DNA of 64,000 nucleotides from Psychrobacter glacincola (GTDB lineage Bacteria; Pseudomonadota; Gammaproteobacteria; Pseudomonadales; Moraxellaceae): positions 1-64,000 of the forward strand of contig NZ_CAJGZK010000009.1 of the NCBI RefSeq assembly GCF_904846215.1. Reading direction: 5' to 3'. How positions within the stretch are numbered: the first letter of the stretch is position 1; each line of letters begins with the position of its first letter. Positions 55,167 to 64,000 of this stretch are shown here, in pieces. A program made the position numbers and the translations under genes. The notes under the pieces were generated by a model. It had not been told where the DNA came from. It ran no database searches and worked only from the letters and a program-made list of their open reading frames with translations.

Positions 55167-56096
55167 TTATTGACTAAACTGCTTTTGACACAGCTCCATA
55201 AATGCCCGACCGTATTGACGAATTTCTGCATCATCACGTACTGCCATCCAACTGGTAAAACGTCCAAAATGGTCAACAGGAATGGCGGTCAGATTTTGAT
55301 AATGACTTGGCTCGAATGCCATCTCTGCGATAATACCAATACCTAAACCCAAGCCAACATAAGTACTAATGACATCGGCGTCAAGGGCAGCCAGTACGAT
55401 ATCTGGCTCAAGACCTGCGTCGCTAAAGGTTTTGTCAATGGCGCCGCGCCCCGTAAAGCCGCCATGGTAAGTCACTATTGGATAACTGGCAAGGGTCGGT
55501 AAGTCGATAGACTCTAATCCTGCAAGCTCGTGATCACTTGGTACGATGACGCGATGCGTCCAGTCGTAATAGCGGTAGCAGCGCAGATAGTTATTGTGTA
55601 GTAAGGACTCGGTTGCAATGCCAATATCGGCCTGCCCACGTATCACCATCTGTGCGATGGTTTCAGGATCTGCCTGTTGCAAAATCAGATTGACCTTGGG
55701 AAAACGCTCTTTAAAGGCTTTCACGACTTCTGGTAAGACATAACGTGCCTGAGTATGAGTCGTGGCAATCGTCAAGGTACCCACATTTGGATTGTTAAAG
55801 TCGAGGCTGAGGTTTTCAATCGTACGAATTTCGGCAAAGATAGACTCAATATGCGGCATGAGCGCGGTGCCCATCGTCGTAAGCCCTGTTAATCGTTTGC
55901 CTTGGCGCACAAACACTTCAGTTTTAAGCTGATTCTCAAGTGCCGCGATATGCTTTGATAGACTTGATTGGCTGGTGTGCAGTACCGTTGCCGCCTGACT
56001 TAAATTATAGCCATTGATGACTGTATGCCACACTGTCTCCAACTGCTTAAGCTGAATTTGCAGATGCCGCTGATTGACCACTACGTCGATTGCCAT
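55167..56096 (-). CDS. cysB: CysB-like LysR-family regulator
   Basis: LysR-type transcription factor of the CysB/Cbl branch that activates sulfate assimilation genes, with N-acetylserine as usual inducer. The winged helix-turn-helix is at residues about 20-70 (NLSQAATVLHTSQSSLSKHIAALE). The effector domain has the CysB-type TTHTQARYVLPEVVKAFKERFP (about 112-133) and GQADIGIATE. Length 309 is slightly below E. coli CysB (324). GGGA precedes the ATG. No sulfur genes lie in this window. Could be Cbl-like rather than CysB proper. Confidence 0.82.
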   Translation of the reverse strand: MAIDVVVNQRHLQIQLKQLETVWHTVINGYNLSQAATVLHTSQSSLSKHIAALENQLKTEVFVRQGKRLTGLTTMGTALMPHIESIFAEIRTIENLSLDFNNPNVGTLTIATTHTQARYVLPEVVKAFKERFPKVNLILQQADPETIAQMVIRGQADIGIATESLLHNNYLRCYRYYDWTHRVIVPSDHELAGLESIDLPTLASYPIVTYHGGFTGRGAIDKTFSDAGLEPDIVLAALDADVISTYVGLGLGIGIIAEMAFEPSHYQNLTAIPVDHFGRFTSWMAVRDDAEIRQYGRAFMELCQKQFSQ

Positions 56097-56592
56097 AAGT
56101 TAATCCCATCATATAAAGAGTCAGTCGTCTTTATAAAAGTTAAAACGCTCAAAAAACATAACAAGGCTGTAGTGTAAATCAAAGCTATTATTCTTGTATA
56201 TAATAAATAGGTATCGGTTTATAAATATATGGAATATAGATAAATCGTTTAGATAATACGTCAAATAGAAATATAATAGGCATAAAGCAAAAAAAGTAGA
56301 ATATGGTTTATAGTTGAGAAAGGTTAAGACACATGAGATTACCAAGTTGGAATATGGGATACAGTACCTACCGGAAAACAAGTAGTTAATGCAAAAACAT
56401 CTAGTCAATTTAAGCGTTCTCAAGTACCATTATTCAATTTTGCAGCAAATGTCATTTTCTTTGTACAGAGCTAGGCGATTTTTTGTCCCTTTTTATCCTG
56501 ATAGTCTCAATGTCATACTGCCAGTAGATAAGATTTTTGGATAAAAGATGGCGCACTGTCGTATTTTTTGTCTAAATTTTTGGTGAGTCGTT
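56097..56592. promoter_or_regulatory. Divergent upstream region of cysB-like and ampG-like genes
   Basis: About 500 bp, very AT-rich. A 100-codon minus-strand frame here has odd composition (many Cys, Tyr, Phe) and is not called. No operator could be named. Confidence 0.4.
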
Positions 56593-58254
56593 ATGTCTGC
56601 TGTCCAACCTATTCCGCCCAATTCTCCTATTGCCAAGAAGTCATTTGGTGAATCTTTGCAGGCTTATCTTGATCGGCGTTCGCTTATCATGCTGTTCTTG
56701 GGCTTTGTCGCTGGCATTCCTATCTTACTAATTTTCTCTAGCTTATCATTATGGCTGCGTGAAGCAGGGATTGATCGCAGCGTAGTAACGATGTTTAGCT
56801 GGGCGGCGCTTGGTTATGCCTTTAAGTTTATTTGGGCGCCGCTAATTGATGCGGTGCCATTGCCGATATTAACCAAGCTCTTAGGTCGCAGGCGCAGCTG
56901 GATATTGGTCTCGCAGATAATGATTATTGCAGCTATTTGTATTATGGCGAGTGTCAATCCAGCGAATGAAGGCAGTCTAGTCCTGATGGCAGTAGGTGCA
57001 GTACTACTTGGCTTTTCATCAGCGACACAAGACATTGTTATTGATGCCTATCGTATTGAGCTGGCACCACCAAGCCTACAGGCGGTCTTGTCTGCTATGT
57101 ATGTGACCGGTTACCGTATCGGGATGATCGTCGCTGGTGCTGGGGCGTTATACTTAGCTGATTATTTTGGTTCTACCGAGAGCTTTTATAGCTATGAGGC
57201 GTGGCGCAATACTTACTGGATTATGGCAGCAGTGATGGGCATTGGGGTTATTACCACCTTGGTGATTCATGAGCCGATTAGACAACAAGTGGTCGTTGAA
57301 CGTAAAACGTCAGACTATACTCGTCTGGTGCTAGTATTTGCCATATCAGTCATAGGTTTTGTAGTGGTATTTGCTAATGCCGGCTTGGTCTTACCTGAGA
57401 CAGAAAGTGTGTTCGCAGGTTTCTTGATCGAAGTAGTGCGTATGCTATCGAGCTTGGCAGCGGCTTTGATTATCGGTTACGGTCTAGTAAAAGCCAACCT
57501 TGTAGAGCAAGAGTTTGCTAAGACTACATGGATTGAGCCTATTGCTGACTTTTTCCGCCGTTACGGTAAAAAGGCGTTGTTGTTATTGGCACTGATTGGT
57601 CTTTATCGTATCTCCGATATTGTGGCAGGGGTTATCTCCAACGTTTTTTATCAAGACATGGCATTTACTAAAGTTGATATTGCCAACGCTGTTAAATTGG
57701 TTGGCGTTGTCATGGCGATTGCCGGTGGTTTTTTAGGTGGTTTATTAGCTCAAAAAATGCGTATCATGCGCGCAATGATGGTTGGGGCAGTCCTTGCCTG
57801 CTTGACCAACTTGTTATTTATTCTGTTGACGTACCATCCAGGTAGCTTGCCGTATATGTATTTGGCAGTAATCCTTGATAACCTTGCAGCTGGTCTTGCC
57901 AGTGCCGTATTTATTGCCTTTTTATCTGCGTTAACCTCCATTCGCTTTACTGCCGTCCAGTATTCGATATTTTCATCATTGATGACATTATTACCAAAAG
58001 TGGTCGGTGGTTATTCAGGTACCATCGTTGATAGCACCAGTTATCCGTTCTTCTTTATGTTTACCTTTTTAATTGGTATTCCCATTCTTGCGCTGATTTA
58101 TTATGTTGATAAATATATCGTCATTGGTGATAACGACGATATCTATGGTGATGGTGATGACGGCAATAATAACGACAGTAATAAAGGTGTTGAGCTAACC
58201 AAAGCCAATCCTAATTTAGCCAATACCAATGAGCCACCGCGCGCGTCAGATTAG
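56593..58254 (+). CDS. ampG: AmpG-like muropeptide permease (MFS)
   Basis: Inner-membrane importer of GlcNAc-anhydroMurNAc peptides for cell-wall recycling, in the AmpG branch of MFS. Typical motifs: FVAGIPILLIFSSLSLWLREAGI (helix 1), WAALGYAFKFIWAPLIDA, RRSWILVSQ and SATQDIVIDAYRIE. About 14 helices in 553 residues. The last about 45 residues are an Asp/Asn/Gly-rich cytoplasmic tail (DIYGDGDDGNNNDSN), not part of the family core. GGTGAG precedes the ATG. Fits functionally with lytic transglycosylase products, although mltF lies far away. Confidence 0.9.
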   Translation: MSAVQPIPPNSPIAKKSFGESLQAYLDRRSLIMLFLGFVAGIPILLIFSSLSLWLREAGIDRSVVTMFSWAALGYAFKFIWAPLIDAVPLPILTKLLGRRRSWILVSQIMIIAAICIMASVNPANEGSLVLMAVGAVLLGFSSATQDIVIDAYRIELAPPSLQAVLSAMYVTGYRIGMIVAGAGALYLADYFGSTESFYSYEAWRNTYWIMAAVMGIGVITTLVIHEPIRQQVVVERKTSDYTRLVLVFAISVIGFVVVFANAGLVLPETESVFAGFLIEVVRMLSSLAAALIIGYGLVKANLVEQEFAKTTWIEPIADFFRRYGKKALLLLALIGLYRISDIVAGVISNVFYQDMAFTKVDIANAVKLVGVVMAIAGGFLGGLLAQKMRIMRAMMVGAVLACLTNLLFILLTYHPGSLPYMYLAVILDNLAAGLASAVFIAFLSALTSIRFTAVQYSIFSSLMTLLPKVVGGYSGTIVDSTSYPFFFMFTFLIGIPILALIYYVDKYIVIGDNDDIYGDGDDGNNNDSNKGVELTKANPNLANTNEPPRASD

Positions 58255-58301
58255 GTTGCAAGTTATAAAATTAAAGCAGATATAATTATTAAGAGTCATT
58301 T

Positions 58302-59237
58302 ATGCCAACGCCAAAAGCAGTAGATGTGACAGTTTGGCAAATAAAGCAGCAAGCGATGCAAATGGCGGAAGAACTATCTGTTCCGCCATTTTGGATAACG
58401 GATTGGCTACTATATGTTATCGATAAACCAGCGCTATTTTTAATAACGGATGATAGCTATCAGCTAAGTGATGTTGAGGCTGAGCGATTTAATGCTGGTG
58501 TCACTAAAATGCAGCAGGGTATACCACTCGCTTATTTGACGGGTACACAGGCGTTTTGGTCGCTAGATTTTACCGTTAATGAGCATACGCTCATACCCAG
58601 ACCCGATACTGAAGTTTTGGTTGAAACCGTACTAGAGTGGATAAAAAATCACCCACTTAGTACAACGCCAATGTTAAAGCCAATGTTAAAGCCAATGCGC
58701 TTGTTAGATTTGGGCACGGGTTCTGGTTGCATTGCCATTAGTCTTGCTCACGAGTTAAAGCTGGCTAATAAGTTAAAACAAGTAAGCTGGCAAGTGGTTG
58801 CAGTTGATTTTTCGCTAGAAGCACTAAAAGTTGCGCAGCATAATGCCGTCAGTCATGCTGTAGATGTTGAGTTTGTGCATAGTAGCTGGTATGACGAATT
58901 GCCTGCTAGTGATGAGCCGTTATTTGATGTGATTGTCTCAAATCCGCCTTATATTGATGAATCGGATGAGCATTTGGTACATTTGGTGGCTGAGCCTATC
59001 AGTGCTTTGAGTGCCCCTAATTATGGCTTAGCTGATATTGAACATATTGTCCATCATGCACCGCAGTACCTAAAAGTAGGCGGGCTACTGGCGATTGAGC
59101 ATGGTTATGACCAAGGACTTGCCGTGCGCCAGTTATTTTCGGACAATCATTTCAATAATATACGAACGATTAAAGATTTTGGTAATAACGATAGGGTAAC
59201 GCTTGGAGAGTTTACTAAAAATAAGCTGCAATATTGA
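58302..59237 (+). CDS. prmC: Release factor glutamine methyltransferase PrmC (HemK)
   Basis: Methylates the Gln of the GGQ motif in release factors RF1/RF2 using SAM. An N-terminal helical domain precedes the Rossmann methyltransferase domain with LLDLGTGSGCIAISLA and the catalytic NPPY motif (Asn214-Tyr217). A 12-bp tandem duplication inserted MLKPMLKP just before the SAM motif. prfA, the usual neighbour, is not in the window; moeB follows after 15 bp, as in several gammaproteobacteria. Confidence 0.93.
   Translation: MPTPKAVDVTVWQIKQQAMQMAEELSVPPFWITDWLLYVIDKPALFLITDDSYQLSDVEAERFNAGVTKMQQGIPLAYLTGTQAFWSLDFTVNEHTLIPRPDTEVLVETVLEWIKNHPLSTTPMLKPMLKPMRLLDLGTGSGCIAISLAHELKLANKLKQVSWQVVAVDFSLEALKVAQHNAVSHAVDVEFVHSSWYDELPASDEPLFDVIVSNPPYIDESDEHLVHLVAEPISALSAPNYGLADIEHIVHHAPQYLKVGGLLAIEHGYDQGLAVRQLFSDNHFNNIRTIKDFGNNDRVTLGEFTKNKLQY
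58668..58697 (+). repeat. In-frame 12-bp tandem duplication inside prmC
   Basis: CCAATGTTAAAG twice, then CCAATG, encode PMLKPMLKPM. The repeat keeps the frame, adding four residues in the linker between the two PrmC domains. Confidence 0.85.
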
Positions 59238-59252
59238 GTACTGGTAATCTAT

Positions 59253-60047
59253 ATGAGTGATGTAGAAACAGAAATGTTGTTAGATGATGAGCTGCTGCGT
59301 TATGCGCGGCAAATATTGCTTGATGGCTGGGATATTGATGCGCAGCTACGACTAAAGGCTTCACGTATCGTCATGATAGGGGCAGGTGGGCTAGGCTGTC
59401 CGGCTTCTGAAACCTTGGTAAGAGCAGGACTTGGGCGCATTCACTTAATTGATGACGACGACATTGAAGCCAGTAATTTACAACGGCAAACGCTGTTTTT
59501 ACCTGAAGATATCGGTAAGCCCAAGGCTCTGACCGCCGCGCAAATGTTAGAGAGGATCAATCCTTTAATTACCGCTCGCGGTACGGTTGCAAGATTGAGT
59601 GAAGACAATGCTTATGAGTTACTTGATATGGCAACAGATAAGCCTGACCTACTCTTAGACTGCACCGATAATTTTGCGACCCGTGATATCATCAATCGTA
59701 TCAGCGTACGCTATCAGATACCGCTACTGTCTGCTTCAGCGATTGCCATGCAAGGGCAGCTGGCACTGTTTGAGCCCCATCTAAATACCGGCTGCTATCA
59801 TTGCGTGTTTGGTTCTGTGGTACTTGATGACGCAGCAGATGAACGTACGTGTGCCAATTCAGGGGTACTTGCCAGCACCACAGCCATCATGGGCAATCTA
59901 CAAGCCAATGCTGCTTTGCAATATCTAGGATTAACCAAAAATCCACTGACAAGTAAACTGCTGATATGGGATGGTAGTCGCATGCAGCAACGCTTGATGG
60001 GCTACCGAAAAGAGGCAGAATGTCCTGTCTGTAACAGCCTTTCCTAA
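59253..60047 (+). CDS. moeB: Molybdopterin-synthase adenylyltransferase MoeB (ThiF/HesA family)
   Basis: Activates the C-terminus of MoaD by adenylation in molybdenum cofactor synthesis. The nucleotide-binding MIGAGGLGCPASETLVRAGLG and DCTDNF segments are clear; zinc ligands are the two Cys pairs CYHC and CPVC. Length 264. It overlaps functionally with XdhABC, which needs the cofactor. ThiF, its close relative for thiamin synthesis, is the alternative; the prmC neighbourhood and intact zinc site favour MoeB. Confidence 0.85.
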   Translation: MSDVETEMLLDDELLRYARQILLDGWDIDAQLRLKASRIVMIGAGGLGCPASETLVRAGLGRIHLIDDDDIEASNLQRQTLFLPEDIGKPKALTAAQMLERINPLITARGTVARLSEDNAYELLDMATDKPDLLLDCTDNFATRDIINRISVRYQIPLLSASAIAMQGQLALFEPHLNTGCYHCVFGSVVLDDAADERTCANSGVLASTTAIMGNLQANAALQYLGLTKNPLTSKLLIWDGSRMQQRLMGYRKEAECPVCNSLS

Positions 60048-60122
60048 TTTCAATTAATGTCCTTTTATCCGTTATAATCACGGCTTCTCAAACATTCCTT
60101 TTATGACCACAGTTGTCTTTCT

Positions 60123-61478
60123 ATGAAAATTCATCGTCCGCATTTATTAAAACATACTTTTAATGTCGTTAACCGTGTTCGTCAAACAGCAAGTGTCGCG
60201 GGTTTATCAGCGCTTAGAGTGGCAAAAGGCGAAAAACCTGATGCCATGCTGCTAAAAGAAACCTTTGAGCAATTGGGCGCGACTTATATCAAAATAGGGC
60301 AGTTTATTGCCAGCACACCGTCATTATTTCCCCGTGAGTACGTGCAAGCATTCCAAAGCTGCTTGGATCAAACCACGCCATTGTCTTATGCTTATATTGA
60401 GCAGGTATTAAAAGAAGAGCTAGCCGTTAATGGGCTTACGCTTGAAGAGACGTTTGCGTATATTGATTCAGAGCCACTAGCGTCAGCCTCTATTGCCCAA
60501 GTCCATGCGGCGCGTTTGCATAATGGCGATGAGGTTGTCTTAAAAGTGCAGAAGCCTGGTGTCGAAACCATCATGCAGACGGATTTGGGTGTATTGCATG
60601 GCGTGACAAAGCTGGTTGAGCTGTTGATGCCTTCGATGCGATTCGCCAGCATTGCGCCAATTATCGATGAGATTCGCCTGCGTATGCTTGCAGAGACAGA
60701 CTTTATCGCTGAAGCACAAAATATTCGCGACTTTCAGCAGTTTTTGGCAGTATCAGGCAATACACGCGTAGTAGCACCAAAGGTTTATGAAGCACACACT
60801 ACCAAGCGTGTGTTGACCATGAGCCGCTTGTATGGTGTCTCTATGGTAGATGAGTCTTTGATGCGTCAATACTGTACTGATCCTGCGCAAGTGATGGCAG
60901 ATACGCTGAATACGTGGTTTGCAAGCCTTATGCTGTGTAATAGCTTCCATGCGGACTTGCATGCGGGTAATTTAATGCTATTGACCGATGGACGTATCGG
61001 ATTTTTAGACTTCGGTATCGTCGGTAAGCTAAAGGCTGAGAGCTGGCGTGCCTGTATGGGTATGATGCAAGCGATGCAGGACAATGATTATCAAGCGATG
61101 GCGCGCTATATGATAGATATGGAAATGACTCATGGCGGTAATCAGGTCGATGTGGTGGCATTGGGTAATGATTTACAGCGTATGATGAAAACCATCATGG
61201 CAGAAGATAAAGCCTTTACCAGCGGTATCCCTTTTAATAGTAAAGAGCAGGCGGATGAGCTGAATACGATGATGCTTGAGATTGTTGATGTCGGCAAGCG
61301 CCATGGTATTCACTTCCCTCGTGATTTTGCCTTGCTGACCAAGCAGATGCTCTATTTTGACCGTTTTATGCGTACGCTTGCGCCTGATATGGATATGTTT
61401 AGTGATCAGCGTGTGCAGATGATAGGAAAAGCAGAGAAAAACAATCAAGAAAATCGTTCAACGCTGAATTTCTCGTAG
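60123..61478 (+). CDS. ABC1/ADCK-family atypical kinase (UbiB-like)
   Basis: Protein-kinase-like ATPase of the ABC1/ADCK/UbiB family. The KxGQ motif is present (TYIKIGQFIAS, about 54-64), as are the Ala-rich loop SASIAQVHAA in place of the Gly loop, VVLKVQKPG with the ATP-binding Lys, HADLHAGNLML (about 276-286) and FLDFGIVG. Family members support ubiquinone synthesis. At 451 residues it lacks the two C-terminal membrane helices of E. coli UbiB (546), so it may be a soluble paralogue rather than UbiB itself. No ubi genes nearby. Confidence 0.85.
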   Translation: MKIHRPHLLKHTFNVVNRVRQTASVAGLSALRVAKGEKPDAMLLKETFEQLGATYIKIGQFIASTPSLFPREYVQAFQSCLDQTTPLSYAYIEQVLKEELAVNGLTLEETFAYIDSEPLASASIAQVHAARLHNGDEVVLKVQKPGVETIMQTDLGVLHGVTKLVELLMPSMRFASIAPIIDEIRLRMLAETDFIAEAQNIRDFQQFLAVSGNTRVVAPKVYEAHTTKRVLTMSRLYGVSMVDESLMRQYCTDPAQVMADTLNTWFASLMLCNSFHADLHAGNLMLLTDGRIGFLDFGIVGKLKAESWRACMGMMQAMQDNDYQAMARYMIDMEMTHGGNQVDVVALGNDLQRMMKTIMAEDKAFTSGIPFNSKEQADELNTMMLEIVDVGKRHGIHFPRDFALLTKQMLYFDRFMRTLAPDMDMFSDQRVQMIGKAEKNNQENRSTLNFS

Positions 61479-61582
61479 GATAAAAAACCGTATTTAATGC
61501 TTTTTTAATCAATCGTTTATAATTGCTGTTGACTGTTTTAACACAAAGGGTTGTGTGCTTATTGCCACAAAATGGCTCTGTC

Positions 61583-62842
61583 ATGATGACTGCTCTCAAA
61601 AGCCGTGCTGCTATTGTTATTACCAATGAAACGTTGATTGCGTTGATTGGTATGTATTGTATGGCAGTGGTGATGGGGTTTGGGCGCTTCTTATTTACAG
61701 CAACTCTACCTGATATTATGATTCAATTATCGCTATCCACGACCATTGCTGGCTGGCTGGCTTCAATCAACTATATCGGCTATTTTATTGGCGCGCTCAT
61801 TGCGATGTTTGTGCCGCCGCGCTTGACTTGGCACATGCTAATATTATGGACAATAGTCAGTGTCATCACTACCATGCTGTTGGTCGTGCCAAATATGTCA
61901 TTAAATCTATGGTATGTCATTCGGCTGCTATCAGGTATCGCAAGCGGTGTAGCGATGATTTTAAGCTCATCTCTGGTGATTCAAAGCTTTAGTGTTGAGC
62001 GCCGCTCGGTGCTATCGGCGGTACATTATGCGGGTATCGGCGTCGGTATCAGTGCCTCTGCTATATTAACGTGGTGGTTACTGACCATTGGCTATCATTT
62101 CGATGTGATTTGGCTGGTCGCTGGAATGATAAGTTTGCCCGTTTTATGGCTGCTGTATGCCATACGTCCGATAGATTCTATTGTCTCAAAGCCTGATAAT
62201 AATCAGACATCTTCGCTTCACCAAACCTACATTAATTTTAAGCGCTCTTTATATGAGGCGCTAGCAGGTCATAGCAAGCCCGTTGCTTTATTGTTGACCA
62301 GTTATATGCTGGCAGGATTTGGCTATATCACGTCCGCGACTTTTTTGCCAGTCATGGCAGCTCAGCGCTTGACCACTCAAAATTCTGCTGGACTGTCTAT
62401 TTGGTTGGTTGTGGGCATTTTTGCCATGCTCTCAAATCCTATTTGGGGTGCCCTTGCCAAGCGTATTGGTGAGGTCAAAACCTTAATGGGCTTGACGTTA
62501 TTGCAAGCGTTTGGCATGTATTTGCCGATAGGGATTGATGGCGCTATTGGCTTATATGGTAATGCCATGATTTTAGGATTGACCTTTGTTGGCATGGTCT
62601 CTATGACCTTGACGATTATTAAAAACATCAATCCCATTTATTCGAATTTGTTGATAGGACTTGCGACATTAGCGTATGCAATAGGACAGTTCATCGGACC
62701 ATTGGTAACGGTGGCGTTGGCAGGAGAGAATGATAATTTCAATGCCGGGTTGTTGGTGGCGGCTATAGGACTACTGATTGGACTGATTTTGGTATTCTTT
62801 TTTTGGCGTCAAACGAACCGGCTGCAACAAACAATCATTTAA
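61583..62842 (+). CDS. YbfB/YjiJ-family MFS transporter
   Basis: Twelve-helix major facilitator with the YbfB/YjiJ pattern: MAVVMGFGRFLFTATLPDIM in helix 1 (Arg/Phe pair), GWLASINYIGYFIGALIAM in helix 2 and LLSGIASGVAMILSSSLV. Substrate unknown. The start is uncertain: the frame is open from a TTG at 61523, while ATG at 61583 (or 61586) gives a short N-terminus before the first helix as in relatives. No clear ribosome binding site. It is convergent with the Lrp-type regulator. Confidence 0.82.
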   Translation: MMTALKSRAAIVITNETLIALIGMYCMAVVMGFGRFLFTATLPDIMIQLSLSTTIAGWLASINYIGYFIGALIAMFVPPRLTWHMLILWTIVSVITTMLLVVPNMSLNLWYVIRLLSGIASGVAMILSSSLVIQSFSVERRSVLSAVHYAGIGVGISASAILTWWLLTIGYHFDVIWLVAGMISLPVLWLLYAIRPIDSIVSKPDNNQTSSLHQTYINFKRSLYEALAGHSKPVALLLTSYMLAGFGYITSATFLPVMAAQRLTTQNSAGLSIWLVVGIFAMLSNPIWGALAKRIGEVKTLMGLTLLQAFGMYLPIGIDGAIGLYGNAMILGLTFVGMVSMTLTIIKNINPIYSNLLIGLATLAYAIGQFIGPLVTVALAGENDNFNAGLLVAAIGLLIGLILVFFFWRQTNRLQQTII

Positions 62843-62861
62843 GCGGATTACCTCAACATAA

Positions 62862-63350
62862 TTACACCATACTGCGGCTAAATACTTCTCGTAGCTCAAA
62901 GCTGGTATGGACTTGTGCCACGCCTTCGATACGATTTAAGCGATGTAATAAAAACTCCTCATAGTGGGCCATGTCGCGTACGCGTACTTTAATCAGGTAA
63001 TCTTCTGTGCGCCCAGTGACGATACTGCAGCTGATGACTTCATCAAAACTTTTAACTTTACGCTCAAACTGCTCAAAACGGTCAGCTGTGTGACGGTCCA
63101 TACTGATGGCAATAAAGACTGCCAAGGGATAGCCAAGTTTTTGGGCATCGGTTTGGGTATGGTAGCCTGTGATAATACCGCTATCTTCTAAGCGCTTAAT
63201 ACGGCGCGCGCAAGGGGTTGCCGAGAGATTCACGCGCTCAGCCAGCTCAGTAATGCTCATACGTGCATCGGTCTGCAATAAGCGCAATAAGCATTTATCA
63301 GTGTCATCAATATCTGTAGCTATTGGATGATTAGAATGGGTATTTTGCAT
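62862..63350 (-). CDS. Lrp/AsnC-family transcriptional regulator
   Basis: Helix-turn-helix domain at residues about 15-65 (DKCLLRLLQTDARMSITELAERVNLSATPCARRIKRLE) followed by the RAM/effector domain with VTGRTEDYLIKVRVRDMAHYEEF. Length 162 is typical of feast/famine regulators that sense amino acids. It is divergent from leuA, which makes leuA or the adjacent MFS gene plausible targets, by inference only. The specific subgroup (Lrp, BkdR, others) is not determined. Confidence 0.9.
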   Translation of the reverse strand: MQNTHSNHPIATDIDDTDKCLLRLLQTDARMSITELAERVNLSATPCARRIKRLEDSGIITGYHTQTDAQKLGYPLAVFIAISMDRHTADRFEQFERKVKSFDEVISCSIVTGRTEDYLIKVRVRDMAHYEEFLLHRLNRIEGVAQVHTSFELREVFSRSMV

Positions 63351-63445
63351 AATAAGTATTTTTATTAGTGGATTAAATCAATTATAACGGTTATTTTGTG
63401 GTATTTCACTAATATAATGCAAATATACTTGTCATAAAGCCGATA

Positions 63446-63473
63446 TTCACCTTATGAACTTTGTTATTATAAT
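63446..63473 (+). promoter_or_regulatory. Candidate sigma-70 promoter of leuA
   Basis: A perfect TATAAT at 63468-63473 is preceded, after a 16-bp spacer, by TTCACC (63446-63451), a 4/6 match to TTGACA. It lies about 95 bp before the leuA ATG, leaving room for a leader, though no leucine-rich attenuator peptide was seen. Confidence 0.5.
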
Positions 63474-63567
63474 GGCATACGTTCATATTATCTCGTATGA
63501 TAAAGCAAGATTTTGGCATTGATTGCCTCACTAAAAATACCAACCTAATGCCATCTAAGGATTGATT

Positions 63568-64000
63568 ATGTCTGACCAAGCAACACGCCCTGTAGCATCT
63601 GCTGCAAAGAGCCTACCCAAAAAAGCCGCTTTCGATTTTCGTAAATATCGTCCTTTTGCATTTGCGCCGCTGTTGCCAGATCGCACATGGCCGAGCAAAA
63701 CGCTTGAGAAATCACCGATATGGGCCAGTGTGGATCTGCGTGATGGCAATCAGGCATTGATTGATCCGATGACTATCGAGCAAAAAATGCGTTTTTTTGA
63801 AACCTTGGTAGAGGTGGGTTTTAAAGAAATTGAAATAGGTTTTCCCTCAGCGGCGCAAGTAGAGTTTGATTTTGCCCGTAAATTGATCGAGGAAAATCAT
63901 GTGCCAGATGACGTGACTTTGCAAGTGTTGGTGCAGGCTCGTGAGCATTTGATTGCTCGTACTTTTGAATCCTTAAAAGGCGCAAAGCGTGCCATTGTTC
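63568..64000 (+). CDS. leuA: 2-isopropylmalate synthase LeuA, N-terminal part (runs off window)
   Basis: Condenses acetyl-CoA with 2-ketoisovalerate, the first step of leucine synthesis. The visible 144 residues start [11 protein letters not shown] and contain [19 protein letters not shown] followed by [19 protein letters not shown], whose Asp-Leu-Arg-Asp-Gly motif binds the metal. The N-terminal extension and DLRDGNQAL wording match the long IPMS class (as in actinobacteria and yeast) rather than E. coli LeuA. AAGGA lies 7 nt before the ATG. The gene continues beyond the right edge. Confidence 0.92.
   Translation, partial: MSDQATRPVASAAKSLPKKAAFDFRKYRPFAFAPLLPDRTWPSKTLEKSPIWASVDLRDGNQALIDPMTIEQKMRFFETLVEVGFKEIEIGFPSAAQVEFDFARKLIEENHVPDDVTLQVLVQAREHLIARTFESLKGAKRAIV

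Noticed and set aside
56121..56423. 100-codon minus-strand frame upstream of the AmpG-like gene
   Set aside because: Composition dominated by Phe, Tyr, Leu and Cys as expected from AT-rich noncoding DNA; no ribosome binding site and no recognisable motif.

Overview
The window reads as a chromosomal segment of a gammaproteobacterium of the Moraxellaceae, most probably Psychrobacter. This is inferred from overall protein character, moderate GC, the gene neighbourhoods (bamD/rluD/pgeF, prmC/moeB, dnaG upstream of rpoD) and an abundant family of about 140-bp palindromic repeats in the intergenic gaps. No tRNA, rRNA, CRISPR array or prophage was seen. Almost everything is housekeeping; the accessory part is small.

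Layout. 1-280: tail of an insertion sequence that has landed in a repeat copy. 295-5559: lytic transglycosylase (MltF-like), Nif3-like metal protein and a membrane-anchored HtrA protease. 5293-12490: class Ia ribonucleotide reductase locus (yfaE, nrdB, nrdA, all minus strand, tandem NrdR-type boxes before nrdA). nrdA and nrdB are separated by about 3 kb holding an AT-rich AIPR-type abortive-infection gene and two small genes that share a C-terminal tail. 12970-19621: ybeD, rpoD, dnaG and bamD (minus). 20470-23497: rluD, pgeF and a flavodoxin-type protein (plus). 23600-28027: a tiny lipoprotein gene and tolB-tolA-tolR-tolQ (minus), with no pal beside tolB. 28514-42384: purine permease, putA split into an enzymatic core and a separate C-terminal-domain protein, then xdhA-xdhB-xdhC-guaD, a purine degradation cluster. 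42542-47416: roxA-like hydroxylase, small lipoprotein, YjdF-like membrane protein, purB and mnmA. 47679-53270: ispF, grxD, an unrecognised 175-residue protein, mnmG and an AEC permease. 53498-64000: small membrane protein, LLM oxidoreductase, CysB-like regulator, AmpG-like permease, prmC, moeB, ABC1 kinase, MFS permease, Lrp regulator and the start of leuA.

How genes work together. NrdA/NrdB/YfaE form the aerobic dNTP-making enzyme and its cofactor-maintenance ferredoxin, apparently under NrdR. TolQRAB drive envelope constriction, and BamD inserts outer-membrane proteins. XdhABC with GuaD and the NCS2 permease give uptake and oxidation of guanine/hypoxanthine to urate; XdhC serves the molybdenum cofactor, and MoeB acts earlier in its synthesis. 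MnmA and MnmG both modify the tRNA wobble uridine.

The most unusual content is the dispersed repeat family: 14 copies, in at least four sequence subtypes. The core is constant (CTTGCTTGCTGT ... ACAGAGGCTGC), while the flanking stems differ between subtypes in a way that keeps base pairing. Also notable are the split putA, the interrupted nrdAB locus with its defence gene, and three short genes under 60 codons found by reading the sequence directly (7118-7264, 23600-23776, 53498-53644).
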